Shown: piece by piece, positions 37,332-47,004 of the stretch
How positions within the stretch are numbered: the stretch's first letter is position 1
Layout: each line of letters opens with the position of its first letter
Source of the DNA: Pseudoalteromonas tunicata
Lineage (GTDB): Bacteria; Pseudomonadota; Gammaproteobacteria; Enterobacterales; Alteromonadaceae
DNA length: 64,000 nucleotides
Assembly: GCF_002310815.1 (NCBI RefSeq)
Contig: NZ_CP011033.1
Span: 682,001-746,000, forward strand
Reading direction: 5' to 3'
Translations under genes and position numbers: made by a program
Notes under the pieces: generated by a model
The model's database searches: none
What the model was told of the DNA's origin: nothing
What the model saw: the letters and a program-made list of their open reading frames with translations, nothing else

Positions 37332-38137
37332 TGCTACTTAATACTGTGATTATCGCCTTGAGTGACGCGTTACCAATTTTTATATTGTTAGTGATAAATT
37401 TGGTTTATGCAGAACGGTATTTGACAACGCAATTAGCCCAACGTTTTACTTACACTTACCTTTGGTTTGTATACATGAGTGCCTTGCTTGGCATTATTGC
37501 TGGAGGCGTTTATGTTTATTTTAGTGTGGATTTGAGCGAGTTATTTGATAACACAGGCTTGGAGCTTAGTGCGATAGTGCTGCGTTTGCTAATTTACAGC
37601 TGTGGTATAGCTGCACTGAGTGTTCGGCCGATACATGGTAATGGTGCTTTGTATGCTTTGGTTTTATTAAACCTGTCATGGATTTTTGCGATAGCACTTA
37701 ATGGCAGTAATTTCTTTATTTATATGGTGGGTTATTGGTCACAGGTAGATGCATTACAGTCGCTGGTGATTGGTGCCGTTTTGGGCTTAGGTGTTTGCAT
37801 CAGCTTTAGTATTTTATTTTATTTTTTATTACGCCATGTTACTCGAAAATCGACACCAATCATTTTAATTATGCTGTGTTTGCATTTAAGCGGCCAAGCA
37901 CTGCCAGCGATGAATTTACTTGTTCAAATCGATATTTTTAATGCGACCGAAATTATGTGGGATTGGAGCCAATTTATTGAAGAAGATTCAGAGGTTGGCC
38001 GACTATTCAAAGCATTGATAGGTTATGAAGCGCGCCCTTCGCAAATGGAAGTGGTGTGTTATTTACTCTTTAGTTTAACTCCGGTAATGATGTTATGGCG
38101 AAAAACAATGGATCCCCGTCCAGAGGTGTTGCAATGA
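37331..38137 (+). CDS. Degenerate FTR1-family permease
   Basis: The start is ATG 37331, overlapping the cupredoxin-like stop by one base (268 residues). Seven membrane helices are likely. The opening LLNTVIIALSDALPIFILL aligns with the first helix of FTR1/EfeU permeases, but the iron-binding REGLE motif is replaced by SDALP. A second REGxE is also not seen. The C-terminal part (DSEVGRLFKALIGYEARPSQ) is typical of the family. It therefore looks like an FTR1 relative that lost canonical iron ligands. Iron transport is doubtful and a regulatory or partner role is possible. Confidence 0.65.
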   Translation: MLLNTVIIALSDALPIFILLVINLVYAERYLTTQLAQRFTYTYLWFVYMSALLGIIAGGVYVYFSVDLSELFDNTGLELSAIVLRLLIYSCGIAALSVRPIHGNGALYALVLLNLSWIFAIALNGSNFFIYMVGYWSQVDALQSLVIGAVLGLGVCISFSILFYFLLRHVTRKSTPIILIMLCLHLSGQALPAMNLLVQIDIFNATEIMWDWSQFIEEDSEVGRLFKALIGYEARPSQMEVVCYLLFSLTPVMMLWRKTMDPRPEVLQ

Positions 38138-38835
38138 AAGTGCTGAGGTGGTGCTACTCGCTTTTGCTATTAAATATAAGCTCAATCGCTTTAGCAGACG
38201 GAATGGTGGTTGATAAAGTTTATCACCCTTATGTAATGCCTAACGAGCAAGAAGTCGAATGGCGTTTGTTATCAAGACAAAACGATGAGGCAAATTTTTT
38301 ATTTCAGCGCCTCGGTTATGGTTATGCGGTAACCGATAATGTTGCAATTGAAGGCTATTTAATCGGCCAAAGGGATCATGGTGATGATTATGGTCTTCAT
38401 GCTTATGAATTGGAGGTTCGTTGGCAATTGGTTGAACAAGGGCAGTATTGGGCAGATTGGGGGGCTTTATTTGAATTAGAAAAACAACACCAAGTTGATA
38501 ACTGGGAGTTGTCCTCAGGTTTATTGTTTGAAAAAGAGATTTATCAAACCAGTCTGACGATGAATTTATTCTTGATTTATGAATGGGGTGAAACCATTCA
38601 AGAAGAAATAGAAACCGAATTTAGAGCGCAATACCGTTATCGTTGGTTACCGCAATTTCAACCCTCAATTGAACTCTATATGGGGGAGGATTTTATCGGC
38701 ATTGGGCCTGGTTTTATGGGATTACAACGTTTTAGCGGATTAAAGCAATTAAAGTGGGAAGCTGGGTTTATCAGTGAGCTTGGCCATCAAGGTAAAGATC
38801 ACAGTTTTAGAATTGCATTGGAATACGAGTTTTAA
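38134..38835 (+). CDS. Putative outer-membrane beta-barrel protein
   Basis: The start is ATG 38134 (MKVLRWCYS), overlapping the permease stop as ATGA, with GAGG upstream. It gives 233 residues. A signal peptide ends near IALA (about 22). The rest alternates hydrophobic and polar residues as in beta strands and ends in YEF. No family is recognised with certainty. It closes the ten-gene operon and is followed by a terminator about 100 bases later. Confidence 0.65.
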   Translation: MKVLRWCYSLLLLNISSIALADGMVVDKVYHPYVMPNEQEVEWRLLSRQNDEANFLFQRLGYGYAVTDNVAIEGYLIGQRDHGDDYGLHAYELEVRWQLVEQGQYWADWGALFELEKQHQVDNWELSSGLLFEKEIYQTSLTMNLFLIYEWGETIQEEIETEFRAQYRYRWLPQFQPSIELYMGEDFIGIGPGFMGLQRFSGLKQLKWEAGFISELGHQGKDHSFRIALEYEF

Positions 38836-38936
38836 TAAGTTTAAGTTCTGAATAAGAGATTTATTGTTCAGTATTTTAAGGTTGTTCAAAACAGTAGCTC
38901 TGCGTTTTGCATAAGTTATAAGCGTATCGTCTTAAT

Positions 38937-38966
38937 AAAAAAACACCGAACTTACGGTGTTTTTTT
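38937..38966 (+). terminator. Rho-independent terminator after the ten-gene operon
   Basis: AAAAAACACCG and CGGTGTTTTTT form a stem with a 6-base loop and end in a T run. It lies about 100 bases after the last gene and marks the end of the operon that begins near 30640. Confidence 0.85.
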
Positions 38967-39607
38967 ATATTTAACCTCATTATTAATAAAATATTTTCCA
39001 ACGCATTGAATTAAAGGAATATTTAAGTGATTTATCTCGTTCCTGAGATAGATTTATTATCCTGTATTGAGGTTATTTAGATGTAGTTTAAACAAGTCTT
39101 TTTTTTTCCTCTTCACATAACTTGTGTGTACTTATTGCTAGGATTTTGTCATTTGTCAGATTTGAGTCATGGTTTATTGATAGGTGTTCGATACTGTTAT
39201 TTTAGCTGCAACATAAATATTTTTTGCTTTAATAAACGGATAGTTAGAAGTTTATGCAAGCATTACGAATAGAAAACCACTTTTTAATAAAAATTGGTTC
39301 AAGTCATATTTGACTTCACTGGTGATAAGCGATATTGCTTGGTCTAGCGAAAAAGAGACGTTTTTAGTCGAAGATAAAATCGATAAATTTCAGTCTAAAC
39401 TTTTTATTAACTAATTGATTTAAATTAAATTAGTTATTTTTAAATTTAAAACGCATTATTTAAAAGTATTAATAAACAAAGCTTGTTTAGCCCGTTTGTA
39501 ACTTTCATGGCATAAAATTAATTTGTTTTATGTTTGCATAATTAGTCGTGAAGAGCAGATTAAATTGTTTCGTTATTTTTAAATGATGCGCATATTTGGA
39601 GAAAAGT
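38967..39607. other. AT-rich intergenic region before the arginase gene
   Basis: No convincing gene is present. A 35-codon frame starting at TTG 39310 and ending at 39414 has no ribosome binding site. A small hairpin (TATCTC/GAGATA) lies near 39033-39050. No clear ARG box matching the ArgR consensus was found by eye, although ArgR control of the arginase gene is expected. Confidence 0.4.
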
Positions 39608-40717
39608 ATGAAGCGTAATTGGCAAGAAGTTAAAACAAAGTTTTCACAATGTTTATGTCCACCAGGTAATGGTGTCTTTACTGTCAATACAGCACAAGAG
39701 CGAAAAGCTGCTTTGCATCAAACTTTATTTGGCCAAACTGACAATATTCAAGCGCTATGGCTTGATTCTTTAGACACATTACCACAAAGCACTCACAAAG
39801 CCGTGATGCTCGGCATTAGCTCCGATTGTGGCGGGGGTATTTTACGTGGTGCAAACTGGGGGCCGCTATTTTTGCGCAGTACCCTAATGGAGCAACAGCC
39901 TAATTCGGTGAGTTTTGATTTGGGCGATATTCGAGTCATTCCTCATTTATTGCACGATAAGTATCTAAATGATGCCACGATTGAAAATTGTCAAAAAGCG
40001 CTTTATCAGAGTACTGACGCTGCATATCCAGTGAGTCCACTTTCTATCACCGAAGATATCTGCGATGATTTTTATGATCAATTCCCAGAAAAAGGGATAT
40101 TTGGTATTGGTGGCGATCACTCTATTAGCTACCCGTTAACTAAAGCATATTTAAAAGCAAAACGTGAGCGCGGCATTCGTACTGCTATTATTCATTTTGA
40201 TGCGCATACCGATTTACTGGTAGAACGCTTGGGAATAGATTTGTGTTTTGGTTCTTGGTGCACTCACATACTTGAGTATTTACCTGCACCACAGTATTTA
40301 ATTCAATTTGGTATTCGTTCAAGCGGAAAGCCAAAAGCGCATTGGGAATCGACATTTGGCATTAAACAGCACTGGGCAAATGAAATTCGTGAGCGCGGTG
40401 CTGCCGCAATTGTTGCACAAGTGATTACACAACTAAAAGCTGACAAGGTCGATGAGCTTTATGTGAGTTTTGATATTGATGCACTCGATGCCTCTTTTGC
40501 TTCTGCGACTGGTACACCTGAATACGATGGTATGACACCAGACGAAGCATTACTGATTTTAGCTGAACTGGCTAAGGAGTTTCCAATTACAGGTGCTGAT
40601 ATGATGGAAATTGCACCATTTACAGACAGTTCATTACAAGGAAAAGTCAGTTCAGATAATACGCTACGTGAAGGCGCAAAAATTTCAGCCTTTTTAATCG
40701 ATGCAATGAATAAATAA
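39608..40717 (+). CDS. Arginase family (ureohydrolase) protein
   Basis: The start is ATG 39608 (MKRNWQEV) with GGAG upstream, giving 369 residues. Manganese-binding segments are intact: GIGGDHSISYP (about 165-175), IIHFDAHTDLL (about 193-203) and YVSFDIDALDASF (about 282-294), followed by GTPEYDGM. The N-terminus of about 60 residues is longer than in typical arginases. The enzyme probably hydrolyses arginine or a related guanidino compound. An ArgR-type gene follows after two bases, which favours arginine as substrate. Confidence 0.87.
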   Translation: MKRNWQEVKTKFSQCLCPPGNGVFTVNTAQERKAALHQTLFGQTDNIQALWLDSLDTLPQSTHKAVMLGISSDCGGGILRGANWGPLFLRSTLMEQQPNSVSFDLGDIRVIPHLLHDKYLNDATIENCQKALYQSTDAAYPVSPLSITEDICDDFYDQFPEKGIFGIGGDHSISYPLTKAYLKAKRERGIRTAIIHFDAHTDLLVERLGIDLCFGSWCTHILEYLPAPQYLIQFGIRSSGKPKAHWESTFGIKQHWANEIRERGAAAIVAQVITQLKADKVDELYVSFDIDALDASFASATGTPEYDGMTPDEALLILAELAKEFPITGADMMEIAPFTDSSLQGKVSSDNTLREGAKISAFLIDAMNK

Positions 40718-40719
40718 CT

Positions 40720-41181
40720 ATGAAAAAGCAAAGTCCGTTAATACAAACAATTAAAGAATTACTCAAAAATGAGCAAGTTAGAAGCCATTATGAGCTTTCC
40801 TATTATTTGGCTGAACGTGGCTTTGATAATGTAAGCCAACCGCAAATATCACGGATCCTAAATCAATTAGGCGCCGTGAGTATTAAAAATGCACAAGGGC
40901 AGGCTGTTTATGTCTTACAGCGAGAATTAATGATGCCAACACTTGATACCGAAGTGGGGGAGCTTGTCATTGAAGTGCACCACAATGAAGCATTAGTTGT
41001 GGTGCAAACTCTGCCTGGTGCTGCAGATATTATCTCTAGAGTGCTCGAAAAACAAAGTAAAAAACTCCACATTTTAGCCGCGATTGCAGGTGATGACAGC
41101 GTAATGATTTTGCCAAATAAAATAGACGGTATTGACTTGTTAGTTAAAAAAATTAGGCAGATTTTTGCTGTTAACCTCTAA
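40720..41181 (+). CDS. ArgR-family arginine repressor paralogue
   Basis: The 153-residue product has the N-terminal winged helix with SQPQISRILNQLGAVSIKN and the C-terminal hexamerisation/arginine-binding domain with ALVVVQTLPGAADIISRVLEK and AIAGDDSVMI (GDD conserved). It starts two bases after the arginase stop codon. It is probably a local regulator of arginine catabolism; whether it is also the genome's only ArgR cannot be told from this window. Confidence 0.9.
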   Translation: MKKQSPLIQTIKELLKNEQVRSHYELSYYLAERGFDNVSQPQISRILNQLGAVSIKNAQGQAVYVLQRELMMPTLDTEVGELVIEVHHNEALVVVQTLPGAADIISRVLEKQSKKLHILAAIAGDDSVMILPNKIDGIDLLVKKIRQIFAVNL

Positions 41182-41409
41182 AATACACTGAGAGATATTT
41201 AAAATATAAATCAATCTGTTAGAAGGTTGGTTCATTCCTTTGTCTTATTGTTTTTTTCACAATACTCTTCCATACTTGAATACTCGTCTGTTTAACAACA
41301 AGTTGTGCCCATTTTTAGTGATTATCGTGTCAAATAATCGTAATTAACGGTTTTTCACGACAAGTTTATTTTAGGGGCTTAGCTTTTTTCTCATATTTCA
41401 GGGCTTACT

Positions 41410-42939
41410 ATGCGTCGTAATCAAACAACCATCAATGAAGAAGTTGTTTTTAATGCCAATGAACAATTAATTTCAATCACGGATCCTCGGGGTGTGATCA
41501 CCTATGCCAATGAAGGCTTTTGTCGCGTAGCAGGTTATACCGCGGATGAATTAATTGGAAAAAATCATAATATTGTCCGCCATCCCGATATGCCTAAAGC
41601 CGCTTTTAAAGATTTATGGGATTGTTTAAAAGCTGAAAAACCTTGGCGAGGTGCGGTAAAAAATCGTTGTAAAGATGGCCGTTACTACTGGGTTGATGCG
41701 TTTGTGACCCCTATGTATGAAAACAACAAATTGACAGGTTTTCAATCTGTTAGAACGGTACTAAAGCCAGATTTTAAGCGTGCAGCAACCCAGATGTATG
41801 CAAATCTGCAGGCAGATAAAAGTGGTTTACCTAAATTAACCTTAATGCAAAAACATACCTTGTGTGTATTACTCAGTGCATTAGTTGTGTATAGCGCCTT
41901 TCACCTCCCCTGGCTTATGCTGTGCTTACCTGTAATTTTTTATCTCATTTATCAACAAGAGGTTTTTAAAACCCCGCATTATTTTAATCAATTAGCGCAT
42001 CGCTATGACAGTGTATCTCGATTTATTTTTAGCGGTGACAGCGCCCATAGCTTTGCTGATTTTCACATCAAAATTAATGAAGCGAAAGTAAATACCATTT
42101 TGGGTCGATTAGAAGATAATGCCGCTAAATTGCGCAGCGCAACAGAGTTATTAAACAATGCGGCAAATTCGACTATTGCAGGGGTACAAGATGAATCGGA
42201 TCAGTTGCATCAAGTATCAAGTGCGGTTGAAGAAATGGTCGCCACAATTACAGAAGTCGCCAGCAATACGGTAACTACAGCCGAAAAGTCTAAATCTGCA
42301 CAAGCGTCTTGTAATACCGCAAAGCTCTCGATGACAAAAACCATGAGCCAAGTATCGGCACTCGCTGTTGAAGTTGCAAAGTCTGCAAATTCAGCTCAGC
42401 AACTTTCTGAGGAAGCTGAGAAAATTGGTGGAATAATGCAAGAAATCCAAGGAATTGCAGACCAAACAAATTTACTTGCTCTTAATGCTGCAATAGAAGC
42501 AGCACGAGCAGGCGATCATGGTCGAGGTTTTTCAGTGGTAGCAGACGAAGTACGCGCTCTTTCGAGTCGGACACGAAGTGCAACGGAGCAAATACATAGC
42601 TCGATCACCGAAATCCAAAATACGTTAATTGCTTGGTCTAAGGTAATGGCTGAAGGAAAGCAATCTGCAGAAAGTTGTGTCGAAGATACTAAGCAGACTC
42701 AGATAGTTATTGACTCAGTGTACGATGCGATCAGCGATATTTCTGATTTAGCGATTCAAATTTCAACCGCATCAGAAGAACAAAGTATGGTTGCAGGTGA
42801 AATAAGCCAAAATATCTTAAATATTAGTGATTTATCACAAAATAATTTAGTACAAGCAGAATTATTGTTAGCTGAAAATAGTAAAATTGAATCACAAGCA
42901 CGTGAGTTTGAACGAATTAGACGCTCATTTGAGGCATAA
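41410..42939 (+). CDS. Aer-like PAS methyl-accepting chemotaxis protein
   Basis: The 509-residue product starts with a PAS domain (about 10-120) of the Aer type: [34 protein letters not shown] and [23 protein letters not shown], which suggests an FAD redox sensor. Two adjacent membrane helices (about 150-190) follow, without a large periplasmic domain. The signalling domain carries the conserved hairpin [20 protein letters not shown]. It would control flagellar behaviour in response to redox or oxygen. CAGGG lies upstream of the ATG. Confidence 0.92.
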   Translation: MRRNQTTINEEVVFNANEQLISITDPRGVITYANEGFCRVAGYTADELIGKNHNIVRHPDMPKAAFKDLWDCLKAEKPWRGAVKNRCKDGRYYWVDAFVTPMYENNKLTGFQSVRTVLKPDFKRAATQMYANLQADKSGLPKLTLMQKHTLCVLLSALVVYSAFHLPWLMLCLPVIFYLIYQQEVFKTPHYFNQLAHRYDSVSRFIFSGDSAHSFADFHIKINEAKVNTILGRLEDNAAKLRSATELLNNAANSTIAGVQDESDQLHQVSSAVEEMVATITEVASNTVTTAEKSKSAQASCNTAKLSMTKTMSQVSALAVEVAKSANSAQQLSEEAEKIGGIMQEIQGIADQTNLLALNAAIEAARAGDHGRGFSVVADEVRALSSRTRSATEQIHSSITEIQNTLIAWSKVMAEGKQSAESCVEDTKQTQIVIDSVYDAISDISDLAIQISTASEEQSMVAGEISQNILNISDLSQNNLVQAELLLAENSKIESQAREFERIRRSFEA

Positions 42940-43072
42940 TGACACTGTTTTATTAAATCAATCCTGATGATTTTATGAATCGATGGAGTATATCTGTTTA
43001 CTCAAGCTATACTTTATCGATATTAATTATCAGGTACTTAAACCTGATTGCAACGGATGAGACAGTCAGGTT

Positions 43073-43816
43073 ATGCCTTTTATTCTGGGATTTTTTATTG
43101 TTTTTGCTTTGAGTTCATATGCGGAACAACCTTCATCTGAACGGCTTGAAAAGCCACTTATACTTGCTACCACAGCATATATTCCCCCCTATGTAATTGA
43201 ATCAAATGAAAGAGGCATTCAATTATCAATTATTCGCGGTGCTTTTGATTTAGGACAGTTAGGCGCTTTTAAAGTTGAATTTATGTCGAATAAACGAATG
43301 GTTGCCTCATTGCTCAATGGCGAAGTGGATATGACAATTAACGCGCCAGATAATATTGAAGGTATTTATTATAGCGAACCTGTGCTTTATTACGAAAATG
43401 TAGCTGTAGCACTAAAAAATAAGAATCTAGACCTACGTTCTTCTGCTAACTTTAATGGTTTAAGTGTCTTTGCCTTTCAAAATGCGGCTAGTTTTTTGGG
43501 TAAAGATTTCTCTTTATCAATTAATAAAATGAAGAGCTACGATGAAGTAGTTAATCAAATGGCCCAGATTGACCATCTGATGAAAGGCTGGGTTGATGTT
43601 ATTGTGATCGAAAAAAGAGTGTTTAACTTTTATTTAGAAGAATATAAAAAAACACATCGAGTAGACGAAGTATCAATTTTCACTATTTTTGGTCAAGCAC
43701 CGAGGCCAATGGCGTTTAGAGATAAAATACTCAGAGATAAATTTAATGTTTTTTTGCTTCAATTTAAACAGTCATTAGAATACAGCGCAATGCTTGATAG
43801 TCCAACAAATTTGTAA
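43073..43816 (+). CDS. Orphan periplasmic solute-binding protein (SBP_bac_3)
   Basis: The 247-residue product has a signal peptide ending near SSYA (about 17). A family-3 binding domain follows: LILATTAYIPPYVIESNERG, the SLLNGEVDMTINAP turn and a second lobe with LRDKFNVFLLQFKQS. No transporter genes are near. It is the third orphan binding protein of this broad family in the window, apart from the broken NMT1-type gene. The ligand is unknown. Confidence 0.75.
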   Translation: MPFILGFFIVFALSSYAEQPSSERLEKPLILATTAYIPPYVIESNERGIQLSIIRGAFDLGQLGAFKVEFMSNKRMVASLLNGEVDMTINAPDNIEGIYYSEPVLYYENVAVALKNKNLDLRSSANFNGLSVFAFQNAASFLGKDFSLSINKMKSYDEVVNQMAQIDHLMKGWVDVIVIEKRVFNFYLEEYKKTHRVDEVSIFTIFGQAPRPMAFRDKILRDKFNVFLLQFKQSLEYSAMLDSPTNL

Positions 43817-43913
43817 CTAGTTCATTTATATAAGTTAATAGTAAAACTGCAAATTTGTTGCATCGCAAAGCTTTATTAGCAATGATTGAATAACTATTTT
43901 AGGAGTTATCTGG

Positions 43914-46900
43914 ATGAAAATGCGCGCTATTCAATATGGCTTATGTTTATTTGCAAGTTTGAGTTTTTTTGCTAATGCAATGCAGCCACCTACCAAGCAA
44001 CAAATTGAAAAATATCGTTTAAATGGCCAGCTTGAGCAGCGAATTACTGATGCGCAAAAGTTTGGTAACTTCAAAATTTCGCCTCATTTACTGATTGAAA
44101 GTAATCAAAGACTGAAAAATCAAATGAATGGTGTGACCACTGATTCAGCACAAAGCACCACTCGCTTGCCTTGGCATCGCGGTTTACCAGCAGAGGGCAC
44201 AGTTAAAACCTTTACTCTTTTATTAGACTTTTCAGACGCTCCAGCACCCGACCACCAAACAAAAGAAGTAATAACGAACCATATTTATGGCGAAGGCTTA
44301 GCAGAGCGTTACCCAAATGAAAGCTTAACCAAGTTTTATCAGCGCTCTTCTTACAATAAGCTCAATATTACTGGTGATGTAATTGGTTGGTATCGCATCA
44401 GTAAACCTCGCTCAAGTTATAGTGAAAGACCTGATGCGGATGAAATGATTAAAGAAGCTTTGCGTTATTACGCTGATCAAGGTCATGATTTTAGTCAGTA
44501 TGATAACGATAATGATGGTTATATCGATTATTTTTCGGTTGTATGGACCGGAGAGATTGGTGAATGGGCAACACTTTGGTGGGGCTGGCAAAGTTCGATG
44601 TACGATCCAGATTTTTTACTGTCAAATAAACAATTAAGTGCATTTTCTTGGCAATGGTTAAGTTCAAACAATGCAACAGATGATTTTGATCCATTGACCT
44701 TAATTCATGAAACAGGTCATGGGTTAGGCCTACCTGATTTTTATGATTACGATCCTGATATTGGGCCTGATGGCGGCACTGGTGGTATGGACATGATGGA
44801 TGGCACATGGGGCGACCATGGTGCATTTTCAAAGTTTGTATTAGGTTGGATTACACCTCAGGTTGTAGGCGCAGGGCAAAAACAGGTCACCTTACAACCA
44901 AGTAGCAGCTCTGAAGATGCATTAATTATTATGCCAGAGCTCACTATAGATAAGCCTTTTTCAGAATATTTTGTAGTGCAAAACCGCGACCAGCTCTTAA
45001 ATGATAAACCTCTGCCAACATCAGGTGTGCTTATTTGGCATGTGGATGCTGATATTAATGATTTTGGTTTTGTTAAAGACAATAGTTTTACTGATACCAA
45101 GCTTATTCGTTTAATGGAAGCCGATGGTTTGGAGCAAATAGAAAAGAACTTCGGTGCAGATAGTGGTGATTATTACCAGCCAGGCAAAGAGTTTACGACC
45201 ACGTCAATACCAAATAGCCAAGGTTACTTAGCAGGCTCTGGTGTTGAGATTAAACAAATTACTAAATCCGGTAAAAATGTCAGTTTTTCAGCCGGTATCG
45301 CTGATATTCCGAGTATTAACTTAACTGGAATAGAACCTTTTTCAGTGTTAAATAGCGAACAAACATTAACTGCTCAAATAGCTTCAAACTCAGTTATTAC
45401 TTCCGTTTCGTTTTATATTAATGACCAATTAATGGTAGAGGACAGCTCTGCTCCATACGAATTATTGATTAAAAGTAATCAGCTTGAATTTGGCGAGCTG
45501 AAAATTTCCGCTTCGGTATTAACGCAAAATAACCTTAAAAATGCGACTGCAATGCAAGTGATCAATCTGCCTGCATCTGAAGTACATTTAGTTGTCAGCC
45601 TCAATCAAGGTAATTCAGCAAGTTTAATGGCTGAAAATTTAGTGAAGAATGGCAAAACGGTTTTTTCTGTTAAAGACTTCCCTGTTATTAATCCGAGCCA
45701 AGTGCCGGTGGTATTTGTTGATAATACTGCAGTAAATGATGCATTAAGCGAGGAGCAAGCTCAGCGTATTAATGATTATATTAACGCAGGTGGCCATTTG
45801 TTTTATGAGAACTTTGATTTTTATCGGGCAAATGGCAGCGGATTTGAACAATTCACCAATAATGTTAAAATAAGCAGAACTGGCCAATGGTCACAAGATG
45901 CTGCTAAATTAGTGGGAGCTGAAAATAGTGTTGTTTTTGGCTTAGAATACGAACCTGAATATACCAATGATTATATTTTATATGTTGGTTTAGCAAGCAC
46001 GGCCAGTGATGCACAGTCAATCTGGCAAGTTGATGGATTAGGTTGGGATGTGGCTGTTGCAAGCAGTATTGGTGCGGGTAAAATTATTGCATCATCGGCT
46101 CGTTTTAGTGAAATACCAGCTAGTTTACAACAAGTTGTAATGAGCAATTACCTTGATTATTTTACCGGTGATGCAAATACACTTAATGCCAAAGTCCGTT
46201 TTGACTCACCTGAGATTGCTCATAATGAACAAGACGCTACGCTGAGTGTAATCTTAAAAAGAAACTTTGATGATGGTACCAACAGTGAAGTATTACTAGC
46301 ACTTGAGTCAATCAGTGCTACAGAGGGGGTCGATTTCCAACCATTAACTCAATCAAGTGTTACATTTGCGGCTGGTTCTCTTGAACAAGTGGTGGCAATT
46401 ACGATTAATGATAATCAGCAGGCAGATGGCGATAGACACTTTAATATTGTTATGTCTGGTGAAAATACTTCTAGTCAAAACCGAGTGAAAGTGACGCTGG
46501 TTGATAATGAAAACCGTGGTGTGGTGAGATTCGAGAAAAGCAACCTTACTGTAGCTGAAAACAGTGGCACTTTTGATATTGTGGTGCAAAGGCTTAATGG
46601 TAGCGATGATGAACTGCTTTTTTTAATTGAATCTTTAAATGGCACCGCTGTTGCCGGTACCGATTTTGAAAGTCTGAGCCAAGTGGTAAAATTTAGTGCC
46701 GGTGAAGAGACTAAAATTATTACTGTATCAATTAAAGATAATACGGTGGTGGATAGTGATCGTAAGTTTAAATTAGAGCTGTTTAGCGATTATTTAATGG
46801 GTGAGAACCAGCAGTTAGAAATTACTATTAGTAATGATGATGTTGCCCCCCCTGTTGTTGTTCCACCGACGAATGAAAAAGGTTCATCAGGTGGCTCATT

Positions 46901-46955
46901 ATGGCTTATGTTGCTAGTTTTATTAGGCTTTAACTTGGTCAGAAAGCAAAACTGA
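43914..46955 (+). CDS. M6-type metalloprotease with Calx-beta repeats and GlyGly-CTERM tail
   Basis: The 1013-residue product has a signal peptide (to about residue 22) and an M6/immune-inhibitor-A-like protease domain. The zinc site HETGHGLGLPDFYDYD starts at about residue 265, and a Ca-binding-like stretch (SQYDNDNDGYIDYFS) precedes it. A middle region holds an Ig-like segment and a glutamine-amidotransferase-like segment. Two Calx-beta domains follow (about 755-850 and 865-960). The C-terminus is a GlyGly-CTERM signal: GSSGGS, a hydrophobic helix, then RKQN. That tail is a substrate for rhombosortase and type II secretion. AGGAG lies upstream of the ATG. Confidence 0.88.
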   Translation: MKMRAIQYGLCLFASLSFFANAMQPPTKQQIEKYRLNGQLEQRITDAQKFGNFKISPHLLIESNQRLKNQMNGVTTDSAQSTTRLPWHRGLPAEGTVKTFTLLLDFSDAPAPDHQTKEVITNHIYGEGLAERYPNESLTKFYQRSSYNKLNITGDVIGWYRISKPRSSYSERPDADEMIKEALRYYADQGHDFSQYDNDNDGYIDYFSVVWTGEIGEWATLWWGWQSSMYDPDFLLSNKQLSAFSWQWLSSNNATDDFDPLTLIHETGHGLGLPDFYDYDPDIGPDGGTGGMDMMDGTWGDHGAFSKFVLGWITPQVVGAGQKQVTLQPSSSSEDALIIMPELTIDKPFSEYFVVQNRDQLLNDKPLPTSGVLIWHVDADINDFGFVKDNSFTDTKLIRLMEADGLEQIEKNFGADSGDYYQPGKEFTTTSIPNSQGYLAGSGVEIKQITKSGKNVSFSAGIADIPSINLTGIEPFSVLNSEQTLTAQIASNSVITSVSFYINDQLMVEDSSAPYELLIKSNQLEFGELKISASVLTQNNLKNATAMQVINLPASEVHLVVSLNQGNSASLMAENLVKNGKTVFSVKDFPVINPSQVPVVFVDNTAVNDALSEEQAQRINDYINAGGHLFYENFDFYRANGSGFEQFTNNVKISRTGQWSQDAAKLVGAENSVVFGLEYEPEYTNDYILYVGLASTASDAQSIWQVDGLGWDVAVASSIGAGKIIASSARFSEIPASLQQVVMSNYLDYFTGDANTLNAKVRFDSPEIAHNEQDATLSVILKRNFDDGTNSEVLLALESISATEGVDFQPLTQSSVTFAAGSLEQVVAITINDNQQADGDRHFNIVMSGENTSSQNRVKVTLVDNENRGVVRFEKSNLTVAENSGTFDIVVQRLNGSDDELLFLIESLNGTAVAGTDFESLSQVVKFSAGEETKIITVSIKDNTVVDSDRKFKLELFSDYLMGENQQLEITISNDDVAPPVVVPPTNEKGSSGGSLWLMLLVLLGFNLVRKQN

Positions 46956-46970
46956 AAATAAAAGATTAAT

Positions 46971-46999
46971 AAAAGGCCCATCAATGAGATGGGCCTTTT
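46971..46999. terminator. Bidirectional terminator between protease and thioesterase genes
   Basis: AAAAGGCCCATC and GATGGGCCTTTT form a 12-bp stem with a 5-base loop and T runs on both strands. It serves both convergent genes. Confidence 0.9.
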
Positions 47000-47004
47000 T
47001 TTCA

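Noticed and set aside
39310..39414. A 35-codon frame in the region before the arginase gene
   Set aside because: It has only a TTG start, lacks a ribosome binding site and matches no family.
38967..39607. Possible ARG box upstream of arginase
   Set aside because: Only weak partial matches to the consensus were seen in very AT-rich DNA.
44491..44832. A 113-codon histidine-rich frame on the minus strand inside the protease gene
   Set aside because: It is the reverse shadow of the Asp-rich protease sequence; the histidines come from Asp codons read backwards.
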